Shown: positions 35,836 to 45,394 of the stretch, piece by piece | Numbering within the stretch: position 1 is the stretch's first letter | Layout of the letters: each line of letters opens with the position of its first letter | Program-made: the position numbers and the translations under genes | NCBI RefSeq assembly: GCF_900188085.1 | Contig: NZ_FZOU01000001.1 | Span: 992,001 to 1,056,000 of the forward strand | DNA: 64,000 bases | DNA from: Granulicella rosea | GTDB taxonomy: Bacteria; Acidobacteriota; Terriglobia; Terriglobales; Acidobacteriaceae | Direction of reading: 5' to 3' | Notes under the pieces: model-generated | Databases searched by the model: none | Told to the model about the DNA's origin: nothing | What the model saw: only the letters and a program-made list of their open reading frames with translations

Positions 35836-36792
35836 TGTTTAGTCCCGGCATTTGGCGGATAGGGTTGGTAGTAAATCTATCCGTCGCTTGAGTCCAGAGT
35901 TTGCGAAGGTATTCGTAGGGCGTAAGGCCTTTGAGGGGTTTTAGTCTTCGAGCGAAATTGTAGGCTTTGAGGAAGTCCTTCAAGTGCGCTTTGAGTTGGT
36001 CATGGGTGTCGTAGAAGTATCGCTTGACGGTTGTGTCTTTGATGGTTCGATTTATGCGCTCAACCTGCCCGTTCGTCCAGAGGTGGTTGGGCTTCGTCAG
36101 CCGGCGATCGATTCCATGCCGGCGGCAGACCCCGTCGAAGGGGGCCACGGAAGCGCGCGGTTGGTCCCTATCGGTTCTTCAGCAGGTCGGGGAACTGGAT
36201 TCCATTGTCGGTGAGTATGGTATGGATGCTACGGAATAGCCTCAATGAGTGTTTCGAGGAACGCAGCGGCGGCTCGCATGTCTGCCTTTTCGACGAGCTC
36301 AACCACAACGAACTTTGAAGTCCGGTCGATGGCCACGAATAGGTAGAGTTTGCCTTCGGCGGTCCGGACCTCGGCCAGGTCGATGTGGAAGAAGCCGATC
36401 GGGTAGGTGTCGCACTTCTTCCTCTTAGGCTTGTCGCCTTCGACCTCCGGCAGACGGCTGATGCCATGGCGTTCCAGACAACGATGAAGCGAAGAGCGCG
36501 TGAGTTGCGGGATCGTGGCCTGAAGAGCATAGAGGCAGTCGTCGAGTGGCAGAAGCGTAGGCTTGCGGAACGCCACGATCATGGCTTCCTGCTCGACCGA
36601 TAGAACCGTGGACCTTGGAACGGCCGGACCGGTACGTCGATCCTCTGTACCCTCGCGCTTCTTCCACTTGGCGACCGTCGTCTGGTTGATGCCATAACGC
36701 CGCGAAAGCGTTCTCATGCTCTCTTGACTATGTTGTATCGCTCGACGGACCGCCTCTGTCGTGGTGGCGCTTCGGTGAAGAACCTGGCCCAT
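35825..36792 (-). pseudogene. IS481 transposase with two frame breaks
   Basis: The N-terminal frame (MGQVLHRSATTTEAVRRA) carries the helix-turn-helix RRYGINQTTVAKW and the first catalytic block FHIDLAEVRTAEGKLYLFV. It ends at a TAG near 36229 where a two-base loss is apparent. The next frame has the second aspartate, IHTILTDNGIQFPDL, then a stop at 36168. The last frame holds GIDRRLTKPNHLWTNGQVE with the third catalytic residue and ends MPGLNTEF, its stop lying outside the inverted repeat in flanking DNA. All three DDE residues are recognisable but in separate frames, so the enzyme is dead unless recoded. Confidence 0.88.
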
Positions 36793-36848
36793 AGTGCCTC
36801 CTTCTCGCGTTCAAAAAAGCATGCGCCACCGAATGCCGGGACTGAACA
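35836..36848 (-). mobile_element. IS481-family insertion sequence, inactive
   Basis: The 1013-bp element is bounded by imperfect inverted repeats: TGTTTAGTCCCGGCATTTGG at the left end and, reading inward from the right, TGTTCAGTCCCGGCATTCGG. The enclosed transposase gene is broken. No clear target duplication is seen (CTCGG on the left, CCTAG on the right). The right end sits about 25 bp upstream of the start region of a decayed acetylesterase gene. Confidence 0.85.
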
Positions 36849-36932
36849 CCTAGATATGTCAGGAGCCACAACTCATGCCAACTCTTCCGATCAAGTCATG
36901 TGTTTTCAAGTTCGCTTCTGCTCTGCGCCGTC
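36849..36932 (+). repeat. Leader and gene-start segment, copy 1
   Basis: CTAGATATGTCAGGAGCC, the start codon and a run ending TCTGCGCC align with 39809-39891, which reads CTAGAACGTTAGGAGCTG at the same place. The two share AGGAGC, the start codon and CTCTTCCGATCAAG-like coding sequence. This copy has lost the AACGTT core. Confidence 0.55.
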
Positions 36933-37632
36933 AGTGCTATTGCTCAACTCCCGACGCCGCAAAGCGCAATACCGTTCTCCCCGCCTTGTCCTGGGAACAT
37001 CCGAAAGCAGTGCACATTGAGCTTGTGAGCGACTCCACCGTACCCAATGACTCCGGCTGGGGGCTGGGTTTTCTCTCCAGGTTCAAGCTCGGTGTTGAAG
37101 GCGTGAACCTCGCCACCAGCGGTCGCAGCACCGGGAGCTTTACGACTGAGGGTCGCTGGCGGCAGGCCCTCGCCCTCAAACCCGATTACATGCTTTACAG
37201 CTTTGCTCATAACGATGCGGATAAGAAAAGGACCAACGTCTACGTCGATCCGTTACCTTCAAGAAGAATATCGAAGCCGCGGTCGACGCTACACAGGCTG
37301 CCGAAATCAAAATCATCCTCATGACCAACGAAACCGAGCGCCGCTGGAACAGCGATGGAAAAGTCACCAACAACACCGGTTTCGCAGTGTACGAAAACGC
37401 TCTGCGCGCCGTGGCCAAAGAACGTAATGTGCCCTTGCTTGATGTCGAAGCATTTCCAACAGACCTCTTCAACATAGTCGGCAGGCAAAAAATGGATACA
37501 CTCTCGAAGACCAAAGCAGACGGCTCGATTGACGTTATTCACGTCAATGCAACAGGCGGTATGTTCATTGGCGTCTTCATCGCGGACAATGCGAAACGCC
37601 TCGTTCCCGAGCTAGCTCCCTACATCCAGTAA
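36875..37632 (+). pseudogene. Rhamnogalacturonan acetylesterase-like SGNH gene, broken
   Basis: The start region reads MPTLPIKSCVFKFASAL, then the signal peptide continues in another frame (LCAVSAIAQLP). The SGNH block appears as ELVSDSTVPNDSGWG (the catalytic serine is in SDST), with ATSGRSTGSF and YMLYSFAHNDADK, where family members have GHND. A further frameshift near 37255 precedes the 3-prime part (MTNETERRWNSDGKVTNNTG through VIHVNATGG, the Asp-x-x-His end). At least two frame breaks make it non-functional. An intact relative is present at 49034. An IS481 element abuts its 5-prime side, where it may have separated the gene from its promoter. Confidence 0.75.
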
Positions 37633-37809
37633 CTTCAGAGCTTGGATGAACTATATCGTCTGACAACCCATCTTCTCGCCGTGACCATTAGTTGAGTCGC
37701 GCGAAGAAGATGTCAAATGTCTAGACGGGGACGCTTGGACGCTCGTAACCCGGCTGATGATGCCGCTGACATCATCAGCCGGCCACTCCACTTCGACTAA
37801 CGCTTAGCA

Positions 37810-39372
37810 CTATTGGAAAGTGACATCGTCAAACCATGCCGTGCCTGTGTTACTCGCGCTAGTCAGATAAATGACGGTATAGATTGTTCCGGCTGGGGCC
37901 GTAGCAGTTACCGAGATTTGTTTCCAGCCCGTTGTCCCCGATAGAGAGCCGCCGCAACTGCCGCCCGTATAGGTGCCACTGGTATTGAACCAAGAGAGGC
38001 AAATTTCAGTAGTTCCGGTAGCATTCAGACCCATCACATAGACTGAGGCTGTGTAGGAAGTGCCGGGTACGATCACAGTAAGTGGATCGATCTGGAAGCT
38101 TGGATTTCCTGATGACGATGTTGTGGAATTCCAGATCTTCGCCGATGCGGCGCCGCTGTGAGCATGTGTCGTGTCGCTGGCGAAGTTACCGAGGGTTGGC
38201 TTGTATATAGTCCATAAAAGGGGCAACGAAGGGGATCCGCTATAATTTTCGAAGCCGTTATTCATGGAGGTGCTGACTGTGCCACTACCGAAATACGAAG
38301 AAAGGGAGGCGGCTGAAGTCTTGGGTGTTACTCCATCGGACAGATAGATTCCATAGTTATACTGATCGGAGCTGGCAGGATAGTTACTGAGCGATCCGGG
38401 TACGAAGTCGTACAGTACCCACGGCGCAGGAGCAGGTATGCCCGCAGTCTTAGCCGCAAGGAACATCTGTCGATAGCCGTAATCCTGGAGAGCTTCATAA
38501 GAGGTGAGCGACTGTGCATCACTGGTTGAGTAGTCGGCGGCGTTCGTGGAGCTTCCGAACTCGCCTACAATCAGCGGACGCCCCTGCGTCGCCGCCACTT
38601 GCTGTGACTCCACGATCGAGTAGTAATCCTGGTAAGGCGCTCCATAGTATTGATGAATATCGTAAAAATCGGGCTGTGTGCTGCCCAGAGCCGTGATCAG
38701 GCTTTGAAGATTCACAGATACATTCGCACCTGCGGACGTTACAGAAATGGTAACGGGTATGCTTCCAGCAGCTGTCTTAACATAGGGAATCATCGTCTGC
38801 GCCCACGTCATGGCAGCGGAGTTTGTCGTCGGCATCTCATTCTGCAATTCAATGAAAGCGACTCGCGGATCGTTTTGATACGGAGTGACGACAGCGTCAA
38901 CCCATGATTTACTAGCTGTAATATTAGTGTAACTTGTAAACCAGTCGAAAAGCGTGAGTTGAACCTGTAGTCCATTGCTGTGTGCGAGCGTAACCATCTG
39001 GCTCAGCTCGTTGAGCATCGTCGTTGAAGGCGTCGGTGCAGTGAAATCCTTCACATTGATGATGATTCGTACAGTGTTGGCGTGAAGAGAGGCGATCAAC
39101 GCAAAGTCGGTGTTGATCTGTGTAGAGTTCCAGTTTTCCCACATTAACGACCAACCGGCGTCTGCGGGGTAATAGTTCATCACTTTCATCGCATTCAGGT
39201 TGGACTGGAGAGTATTGGGTTGCACTTGGGTTGCCGCGCGAGTCAGAGGCGGTGCGCTGGTCGCCATTTCGCTGGGATTCACACCGCAGCCAACGACGGC
39301 AAAGATGCAAAAAACAGTCAGGCCAGCCAACACGCGAAACGATGGGCTTCGTAACAGGCTAATCAGATTCAT
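37810..39372 (-). CDS. GH5-like lipoprotein glycoside hydrolase
   Basis: The protein of 520 residues has a lipobox signal (FAVVGC near residue 25). The barrel resembles clan GH-A family 5: the acid/base glutamate in FIELQNEMP (about residue 165) and the nucleophile glutamate in LIVGEFGSS (about residue 270), with HQYYGAPYQDYY between them. The last 150 residues form a beta-sandwich resembling a carbohydrate-binding module (FENYSGSPSLPLLW, WFDDVTFQ). It probably cleaves a beta-glycan or mannan at the cell surface. I start at the ATG 39372 (MNLISLLRSP); the longer frame adds 40 residues unlike a signal. A pair of AACGTT sites 21 bp apart lies 120-145 bp upstream. Confidence 0.75.
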   Translation of the reverse strand: MNLISLLRSPSFRVLAGLTVFCIFAVVGCGVNPSEMATSAPPLTRAATQVQPNTLQSNLNAMKVMNYYPADAGWSLMWENWNSTQINTDFALIASLHANTVRIIINVKDFTAPTPSTTMLNELSQMVTLAHSNGLQVQLTLFDWFTSYTNITASKSWVDAVVTPYQNDPRVAFIELQNEMPTTNSAAMTWAQTMIPYVKTAAGSIPVTISVTSAGANVSVNLQSLITALGSTQPDFYDIHQYYGAPYQDYYSIVESQQVAATQGRPLIVGEFGSSTNAADYSTSDAQSLTSYEALQDYGYRQMFLAAKTAGIPAPAPWVLYDFVPGSLSNYPASSDQYNYGIYLSDGVTPKTSAASLSSYFGSGTVSTSMNNGFENYSGSPSLPLLWTIYKPTLGNFASDTTHAHSGAASAKIWNSTTSSSGNPSFQIDPLTVIVPGTSYTASVYVMGLNATGTTEICLSWFNTSGTYTGGSCGGSLSGTTGWKQISVTATAPAGTIYTVIYLTSASNTGTAWFDDVTFQ

Positions 39373-39490
39373 ATCTATCTCACTTTTGGAGGGATTTAAA
39401 AAGAGACTCATTCGAGATCGAACTTTCGGCGCGGTTTGCGCTGATAGTTCGAAATCGAAGAAACCGTACGCGTCACGCATAAAATGTGTC

Positions 39491-39517
39491 AACGTTATAA
39501 TTAATGTATCTAACGTT
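39491..39517 (-). promoter_or_regulatory. Tandem AACGTT sites upstream of GH5-like gene
   Basis: TCAACGTTATAA and TCTAACGTTATC are centred 21 bp apart, about two helical turns, in an AT-rich stretch about 120-145 bp upstream of the GH5-like start. The spacing matches the paired sites at 4041/4060 and 44188/44208. Two operator-like palindromes on the same DNA face suggest cooperative binding. Confidence 0.5.
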
Positions 39518-39576
39518 ATCGCAAACTAATAAAGCAGATGCTCTAAAAGATTTGCAGGTCTAACAGTAGACGCATC

Positions 39577-39593
39577 CCCCGCTTATAGCGGGG
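39577..39593. other. Small GC-rich hairpin
   Basis: CCCCGCT and AGCGGGG are inverted copies with a three-base loop. No run of T follows on either side, so a terminator role is uncertain. Confidence 0.3.
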
Positions 39594-39808
39594 CAAGAGA
39601 TTTGATTCAACTGAAATCCTGTCTCTAATCCAATGCCTGGTCAAACATAGAACGAAGCCACCATGGACCTCACTCTCTATCTCACAGTCATCATCGTCCG
39701 CTCTCAACCATGCGTGGACCTCGTCACCAGCGTCTTCACCGAAGAGCGCAGCACACTACTTACCATTTCCTTCGCAAGGGTCAAATAGCCATATAGACTG
39801 CCTCTGCG

Positions 39809-39925
39809 CTAGAACGTTAGGAGCTGCAACATTATGCAGGCCTCTCCGATCAAGCCACGCTTTTTCCGCTTTGGCTACTACTTTGCGCCAAAGCGGCAGA
39901 TGATCTTACGAACCGGCGATACAAA
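39809..39925 (+). pseudogene. 5-prime remnant of a gene like the broken acetylesterase
   Basis: An AACGTTAG site (39813-39820) is followed by GGAGC and an ATG at 39834 starting MQASPIKPRFFRFGYYFAP, then a stop after about 30 codons. The segment aligns with the leader and start of the broken SGNH gene at 36875. It looks like a promoter plus the first codons of a lost carbohydrate esterase gene. The 617-bp gap between 39493 and 40109 holds nothing else I recognise. Confidence 0.45.
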
Positions 39926-40109
39926 TCGATAGAACGACGGGGCATTCTTGACTATAGTCTCGGCCGTTTGAAATATACGGCGCACGGGCGATTGAAGGGA
40001 GAGACTAAGCATTTGTTTCTCATGTTGTTCAGGGCTGTTATAGCTGCCTGAGCAACGTGCTGGCTGGCGATAGGTCGCACGGCACGGGAATATATGGGAA
40101 GCCCAGATT

Positions 40110-41444
40110 CTAAGGGATCAGCTCTACAATCACAACGCTGTCCGGCACATCGACCTTGAGGCGGCCGGTCATCTTTACAATGGGTCCAGGCTCACCGCCA
40201 TCCAGTGGAAGATAGACCCTGGCTCCGCTGAACTTGTCTGTGAGTGTCAGGGTAACTCGCACTGGCGGCGAAGGCATATCTATATTCGTCTTTACATCGT
40301 AGGTCGTCGTATCATGCCAGAGCGCGATATAGATGCGCCCATCCCTCTTTGCCAAAACAGACTGATGAACATCGGCAGGAGCATCGCTTGTGAAGGCTAC
40401 AGTGCGCGGTGTAAAGGCTGGACCGGGATCGTTGAACAGAGCAAGCAGCCGCTTCAACACAATAAAACTGGGCTTCTCCGAGCCGTTGGAGTGTAGCAAC
40501 CCAAAGTGTTTTTCTTTGTTGTCAGGCTCAATATGATCGGGCTCTCCGTGATTTGGCTCGTCGATGAGCTCATAGAGCATACATAGCTCGATGTGTCGAT
40601 TCAGATACTCGAACGGAAGCCGAGCCATATATTTGCCCGCGGCTAGCTCGCTGACGCCGGCAAAGCTACTGAGAATTTTGTCCGTATGATATCCCGTTTC
40701 CGTCGTGACCAAGGGCCGATCGCCTGTAATGAGGCGGATATCTCGCATCGTGCGCTCCAGATCCGCGCTTGGCGGCCGGCCACCCGCATAGGAGTGCATT
40801 GTGCCTAAGTCTCCAAAATCCGCCGGACAATTCGCCGCATCGCAGAACGCTTGCACATGCTCCGTATGGGCGAAAGACTCCGTCGCATACGGTATCCGTG
40901 CCGTCCGCGGATCGCCCTTCAGAGCCTTATAGGTCGCTCTTTCGAAGTCCACAGCTCCCTTAGGAAAAAGCTCGCCTTTATAGATCGACGTCTTCTCCAT
41001 ATCCCGCTCGTTCGGTCCCTCGATAATCCTCACGTAGGGCAATGCAGCGGTGGCGTAGCCCACAAGCTTACCCATGTTCTCGGTTTGGGTGTCGAGGAAA
41101 ACGAAATCAACTCCCTGAGCATGGAGCTGTTTGACGCGGTCGAGCATTGAGACGCCGCGCACGGTCTCGAGCGGGTCCACGTTCCGAAGATAGTCGCGTA
41201 CGTGACGTACGCCCAACTCCTTCAGTCGCGGCTTGACGATCGAATCAAACGCGTAGAAGTAAGGCGAGCCCGCGATTGTGAGGTGCAGATTGACACCCAT
41301 CATCTCAACCAGCGAATCAGCCGGCTTCGCCTGCACCGGAGCCGCGCTCTGTGCAAAGAGAGGGAATGTCCCGGTAACAAATAGAAACGCAATCGTCGAG
41401 CCACGCGAAATAAGGAAAGGAAACATCAGGTGTATTGACTCCAT
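40110..41444 (-). CDS. Secreted clan GH-A-like glycoside hydrolase, unassigned
   Basis: After a signal peptide (FLFVTGTFPLFAQS) comes MMGVNLHLTIAG and an alpha/beta-barrel pattern with LKELGVRHVRDYL. The acid/base glutamate candidate is in RIIEGPNERD and the nucleophile candidate in LVTTETGYH; the tandem of N-E and a later E after a strand is the clan GH-A logic shared by GH5, GH39 and GH79-like proteins. A C-terminal beta-sandwich (VTLTLTDKFSGARVYLPLDG) resembles GH30/GH39 end domains. The family is not certain. The upstream reading frame begins at a TTG (41453); the ATG at 41444 is chosen but no good ribosome site is seen for either. Confidence 0.6.
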   Translation of the reverse strand: MESIHLMFPFLISRGSTIAFLFVTGTFPLFAQSAAPVQAKPADSLVEMMGVNLHLTIAGSPYFYAFDSIVKPRLKELGVRHVRDYLRNVDPLETVRGVSMLDRVKQLHAQGVDFVFLDTQTENMGKLVGYATAALPYVRIIEGPNERDMEKTSIYKGELFPKGAVDFERATYKALKGDPRTARIPYATESFAHTEHVQAFCDAANCPADFGDLGTMHSYAGGRPPSADLERTMRDIRLITGDRPLVTTETGYHTDKILSSFAGVSELAAGKYMARLPFEYLNRHIELCMLYELIDEPNHGEPDHIEPDNKEKHFGLLHSNGSEKPSFIVLKRLLALFNDPGPAFTPRTVAFTSDAPADVHQSVLAKRDGRIYIALWHDTTTYDVKTNIDMPSPPVRVTLTLTDKFSGARVYLPLDGGEPGPIVKMTGRLKVDVPDSVVIVELIP

Positions 41445-41696
41445 CGAGCGCAAGCTAGGATCGACCGTTGAGATGCATAAAGACCAGTTTTCGTATCGAA
41501 CAAGTTTGGGGCAAACCTTGTCATCTTTGTTGCGAAAGGAAGACGGTACGGTCTTTATATATCTCCGATTTCGATCGGTGCGTTGAGTTGAGATGGCCGC
41601 GGTTGGGCAGCCACCGCAGCCATTTCCAAAGAGCTAATGGAAAACTGAACAGAAGGAATGCTCTATCCCGTTCGTTTCTTGATATGGATGTCGACT

Positions 41697-43895
41697 CTAC
41701 GGGAGGGCGGCCAGCGTCGACCTTTGGATGGCGTAGCCAAGTGGCTGAACCGTTGGCACGGCCGCGCCCAGGATCATCGTCAAAGTGCCCGGCACCGAAG
41801 CACTTGCGAATCCGCCTGAATTGGCCACCCACACATTGCCGGACATATCGATCGCAATGCTTCCGTTGCCAGGAGTGTTGTAGCTATGGGAAAAGCCGAC
41901 CGAGGGCGAAAGGGCCGTGATCGCTCCGCCAATCGAAGCCAGTTCGCTGACCGTTTGGCCCGCAACCCATACGTTGCCCGCGCCATCGATGGCCACGGCT
42001 GTAGGGGTATTGATTCCCCCATGGCCTGAGACGGTATCTGCCTTGATCGTTCCACCGGCCGTTATTTCGGCGATGTAGCCAGTTGCGGGTGTGCCGCCGG
42101 CAGAGTTGACCACCCATGCGTTGTTCGCATGATCAATTGCGATACCGGTTGGGGCGTAGAGGCCAGTGGTGTACGCCGTGGGAATCTCTGCGGTGTTGTT
42201 TGACAATGAACTGCCAACAGGCATGGAGTAAACCGAATTGCCTCCGGGAGCGGTAACCCAAACGTTGGACGCCTGATCCACTTTCACGTCGGTCGCGGCG
42301 GTGAAGCCGGTGATGGCACTGCCACTGTTTAGAGCTGTCAGCGGTGTAGCAGTAGTGGGGCTTGCCTTGTAGGGGGTGGCAGGTGTGGCCGAAGTCTGAA
42401 ATGCGTTTGGAACACCATAAACGAATCCGTTGCCGGAAACAGGGAAATAGATGTTCAAGGCATCGGCTGCGTATTGAGTGCCGTTGATAGGAACCGTTGG
42501 CGCGGTCACATCGGTGAAATAGGCTCCAACGGTTCCGAGCGCAAAATTGGGACCTGTGTTGAATTCATAGTTTTCTCTGCCGGTTGCACCCGTACCCGCA
42601 GTTTTCCCGGTATAAATCTTGTAAAACTGGTTTTGGGTGGTGCCCCCCGAATCGAAGGTAAGTCCCGCCAACGGCCCGTCAGTGTAATACCGTGAATTGC
42701 CTTCTCCGCCATATGGCATCAGTGCGGTGATCGCCTGGCTTGTGCTGCTGTTGCTTGTAAGGAACCAGACATCGCCTTCGCCATTAAGAGTCAGGTAGGT
42801 AGGAGCACTGATCGCATAAACGTTGCAACCGCTATCGTCGCAAAGAGAAGTGCTTCCAAGAGTGAGAGCGACAGTCCAGTCCGTCGGCTGCGCGCTTGTG
42901 CTGGGAAAGGGCATGACGGCGGGGGCCAGATTATACAGGTTAGCGATATTCGTCGTATTTGGTACGCCTGCGGTGGTTGCGCTGATCGGATTGACCGCCA
43001 TGTAGTAGGCGGCCTGGAGGGTATCGGTCGCTGCGGGATAAACAAAGGTTGAGCCCAGGGTCGTGGTCCCCGGTGTAGGTGGCGGAGCCGCCGAACTGAA
43101 AAGCGTCGTGCAGTTCGCGGATGTGGGACCAGAGCTGTTGACGCAGGCCGCAAGGATGTCAGCGATGAGGTAGATCTTCTGCTGCTCAGGCGTCACCGTG
43201 ACATTGTAATTATTCGTGGCGCTCGCTTGGTTATACCCGTAGGGCGTGTAGCTTGCGTTTACGGTGCCTGCAGGGATATTCATCATGTAGGCAATCGTGT
43301 TGAAAGCGTTGAGCAGACCGATACTGTTCGTGGAACTCGAACCGATAGATTCGGTCGTCGGATTGAAGAACTGCGCAAGACCGTAGATAGCGGCGACGGT
43401 CGAAACTTCGTTGATGTCGACAGTTGGGTTTCCTGATTTCACCGTCCCGCAGATATCGTTTTCAATGATCGGGTTGGCTGCAGTTGGACCAGCCAGAACA
43501 GCCAGCATTTTGATGGCGGCGTTCGTCCCGCCGCTTACGCCGGGATTGCCTCCAGAAGCGGTCAGATATGCGTACGTGCCGGTGCAGGTGTACGTGGCCG
43601 CGAACTGAAAATTGCCGTTGGCGTCGGTTGTCGTGCTCGCAATGTTGTGCGATGCAGAACCATAACCGGTTGTTCCGACTGTCCAAAGCGTGATCGTGGC
43701 ACCGGTCACCGGTTGCTGTCCGCCGTGAACCATTCCGGAGATGGGAACGCCGGGAACATTGACAAGCCCGGACGAGACCGAACTCCCGGGTGTGGAAACG
43801 CCGCACCCAACGGTCAACAGAACAGCGGCGGAAAGAGAAAGGAGACGGGCCCTGCGGACCGCAGATGCAAAAATCGAAGTTCTAAGTCGAGCCAT
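41697..43895 (-). CDS. NHL-repeat lipoprotein, relative of the 8456 gene
   Basis: The 732-residue protein has a lipobox (LLTVGC near residue 31), a carboxypeptidase-regulatory-like domain (MVHGGQQPVTGATITLWTVG), the shared middle domain with INEVSTVAAIYGLAQFFN, and NHL-like strands (GIAIDHANNAWVVNSAGG, AVAIDGAGNVWVAG). It ends GAAVPTVQPLGYAIQ then TLAALP. Over its whole length it closely matches the C-terminal two thirds of the lipoprotein at 8456-11932; even the bases just past both stop codons are similar (CTCCCGTAGAGTCG). It lacks the chitobiase repeats. AGGAGA lies seven bases before the ATG. The conserved 72-bp element is about 245-315 bp upstream. Role: probable surface binding lipoprotein. 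Confidence 0.8.
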   Translation of the reverse strand: MARLRTSIFASAVRRARLLSLSAAVLLTVGCGVSTPGSSVSSGLVNVPGVPISGMVHGGQQPVTGATITLWTVGTTGYGSASHNIASTTTDANGNFQFAATYTCTGTYAYLTASGGNPGVSGGTNAAIKMLAVLAGPTAANPIIENDICGTVKSGNPTVDINEVSTVAAIYGLAQFFNPTTESIGSSSTNSIGLLNAFNTIAYMMNIPAGTVNASYTPYGYNQASATNNYNVTVTPEQQKIYLIADILAACVNSSGPTSANCTTLFSSAAPPPTPGTTTLGSTFVYPAATDTLQAAYYMAVNPISATTAGVPNTTNIANLYNLAPAVMPFPSTSAQPTDWTVALTLGSTSLCDDSGCNVYAISAPTYLTLNGEGDVWFLTSNSSTSQAITALMPYGGEGNSRYYTDGPLAGLTFDSGGTTQNQFYKIYTGKTAGTGATGRENYEFNTGPNFALGTVGAYFTDVTAPTVPINGTQYAADALNIYFPVSGNGFVYGVPNAFQTSATPATPYKASPTTATPLTALNSGSAITGFTAATDVKVDQASNVWVTAPGGNSVYSMPVGSSLSNNTAEIPTAYTTGLYAPTGIAIDHANNAWVVNSAGGTPATGYIAEITAGGTIKADTVSGHGGINTPTAVAIDGAGNVWVAGQTVSELASIGGAITALSPSVGFSHSYNTPGNGSIAIDMSGNVWVANSGGFASASVPGTLTMILGAAVPTVQPLGYAIQRSTLAALP

Positions 43896-44138
43896 ATTGG
43901 TGTCTCCTGGCAGATGGTTGAAGTGAGTTTCATGAGGTGCTGAGAAGATCGTCGATCCTCAGTTCAACAGCGCTGGAATCGGTGCCCAACTGACGGTAAG
44001 AGGACAACAGCCAAACCACAAACACGCAAAAAACGGTTAGCGGCGCAACTGGAAAATTCGGGTACACCGACATCAGCCACAGACGATCTCTGAATCAGAC
44101 CGCATGAAACAAGAACGAGCTCTGAGTGCGATCTCGAC

Positions 44139-44211
44139 AGACTTTCAACGTCACATAACGCTAAGCTTTAGGGCGCGAGGCTGACAACGTTAGAAGGGAA
44201 AAGCTAACGTT
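44139..44211 (-). promoter_or_regulatory. Conserved 72-bp upstream element with paired AACGTT sites, copy 2
   Basis: Read on the minus strand it has AACGTTAG, then CTTCTAACGTTGTCAGCC (44196 to 44179), then 40 bp later CGTTGAAAGTC, the same order and spacing as at 4039-4110. It lies upstream of the NHL lipoprotein gene and downstream of the second regulator-like gene. The TTGAAA could serve as a minus-35 box, but no convincing minus-10 partner was identified. Confidence 0.6.
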
Positions 44212-44478
44212 GCGACAACTATATGATTATAAAGGGGTTATATTCTACTTGAATCTTCTAACGGCGGACGCATCGGTTCTTCGATGACAGATAAGCGACG
44301 ATTGATCGCGGCTTTTGCTTCATTGCTCACCGCAGCGGTGCCTCCCAGATCCCGGACCTGATGACATCCGCCGCACCCACAAGGAAAGGGGGTGGTGTTT
44401 TGTTTCTTTTCGATGACGTTTGCTTTTGGCGCCGAATCCGCCCGCGCCATTCCAGATCAGCCACCTGCACAGCGGCTT
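44212..44478. other. Spacer between upstream element and regulator copy 2
   Basis: No convincing gene. A minus-strand frame of 70 codons (44238-44450) contains CGCGGCH but lacks a good start and resembles no family I know. Confidence 0.35.
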
Positions 44479-45394
44479 CCTCAGCGTGACGCAGTACCTG
44501 GTAGCAGGTGGCAGGCAACGACATCCAGATGTGTTGGGGAACCTGCGAGCGTGCTGAGGCGGAGCACAAGCTCGAAGTGTCGGAGCGGGCTGCGTTGTTC
44601 CATGCCGCAGGACTTCAAGGCGGACCAAAGATGGAGGGGATCGGTGATTAGCCGACCCGCGGCGTCTGTGCCTTCGCCGTTCGCTCCGCCGACAATCAGA
44701 ACTTGCCCGTTTTGATCAAGATTCTGGACCAGGGCAACGATTGCGTACGATTCGCCGGTCCCTCCCCCGAGGGCGGTTGGCACATACGCTGGCGGTTCGT
44801 GAGGGCCAGGCCGCACGTTCTGGATAATCTCCCGTTGGGTGGCTTTGTCGATCACAAACTGAAAATCCAGTTCGTTGCTGAAGAGCGACGACCACGGATT
44901 GGAAGACGGACTGCCCAGGAAGATGAAGTTATCGTCGGTTCGCAGGTCGGAGATGGTGATGTGGCGGGATGCGCGTGTATCGATGGCCTTCTGATTTTGC
45001 TGAGCCAGGGCGGAGACTCTGGCGATGATGGGAGCATCGACATCAGAGGTCGAACTGCCTGCGAGAAGAGCAGTGAAATATCGAAGCTCTTCCGGTGTCG
45101 CTTGATTCGATTCGGGAAGATACTTGCGATTCGCGTAATCGGCTAGCGGCACAGACTTTCCGGTGATTTCGCGCAGGCCAACGAGCGCGTAATCGCTGGT
45201 GACCAGATGCGTGGGATGAGCAGAGTCGAAAAGCGCGGACCACAAAGGGGCACGGGCAACAGCTGATATTGGGCGGGAAAAGCGGTACCAAGTCGTACCC
45301 GCCACGCAAACGGCGATAACAGCAACGAACAGTAGGCTGAGGAACACCCAACGGAAGCTGTCCTGCGTCTTGACCACAGTTGCGCCCTGAACGG
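44479..45394 (-). repeat. 916-bp near-identical direct repeat, copy 2
   Basis: Partner of 2315-3230, same orientation, five mismatches, no gaps. Outside both ends similarity stops at once (AGCGGCTT versus GAAATAG on the left; GGTTTCCG versus AGGCCGCA on the right). Confidence 0.95.

Noticed and set aside
39577..39593. GC-rich hairpin as a terminator
   Set aside because: Short stem and no T-run; kept only as a minor feature.
44238..44450. 70-codon minus-strand frame with CGCGGCH
   Set aside because: The cysteines could hint at a metal site, but there is no start signal, no partner and no recognised relative.
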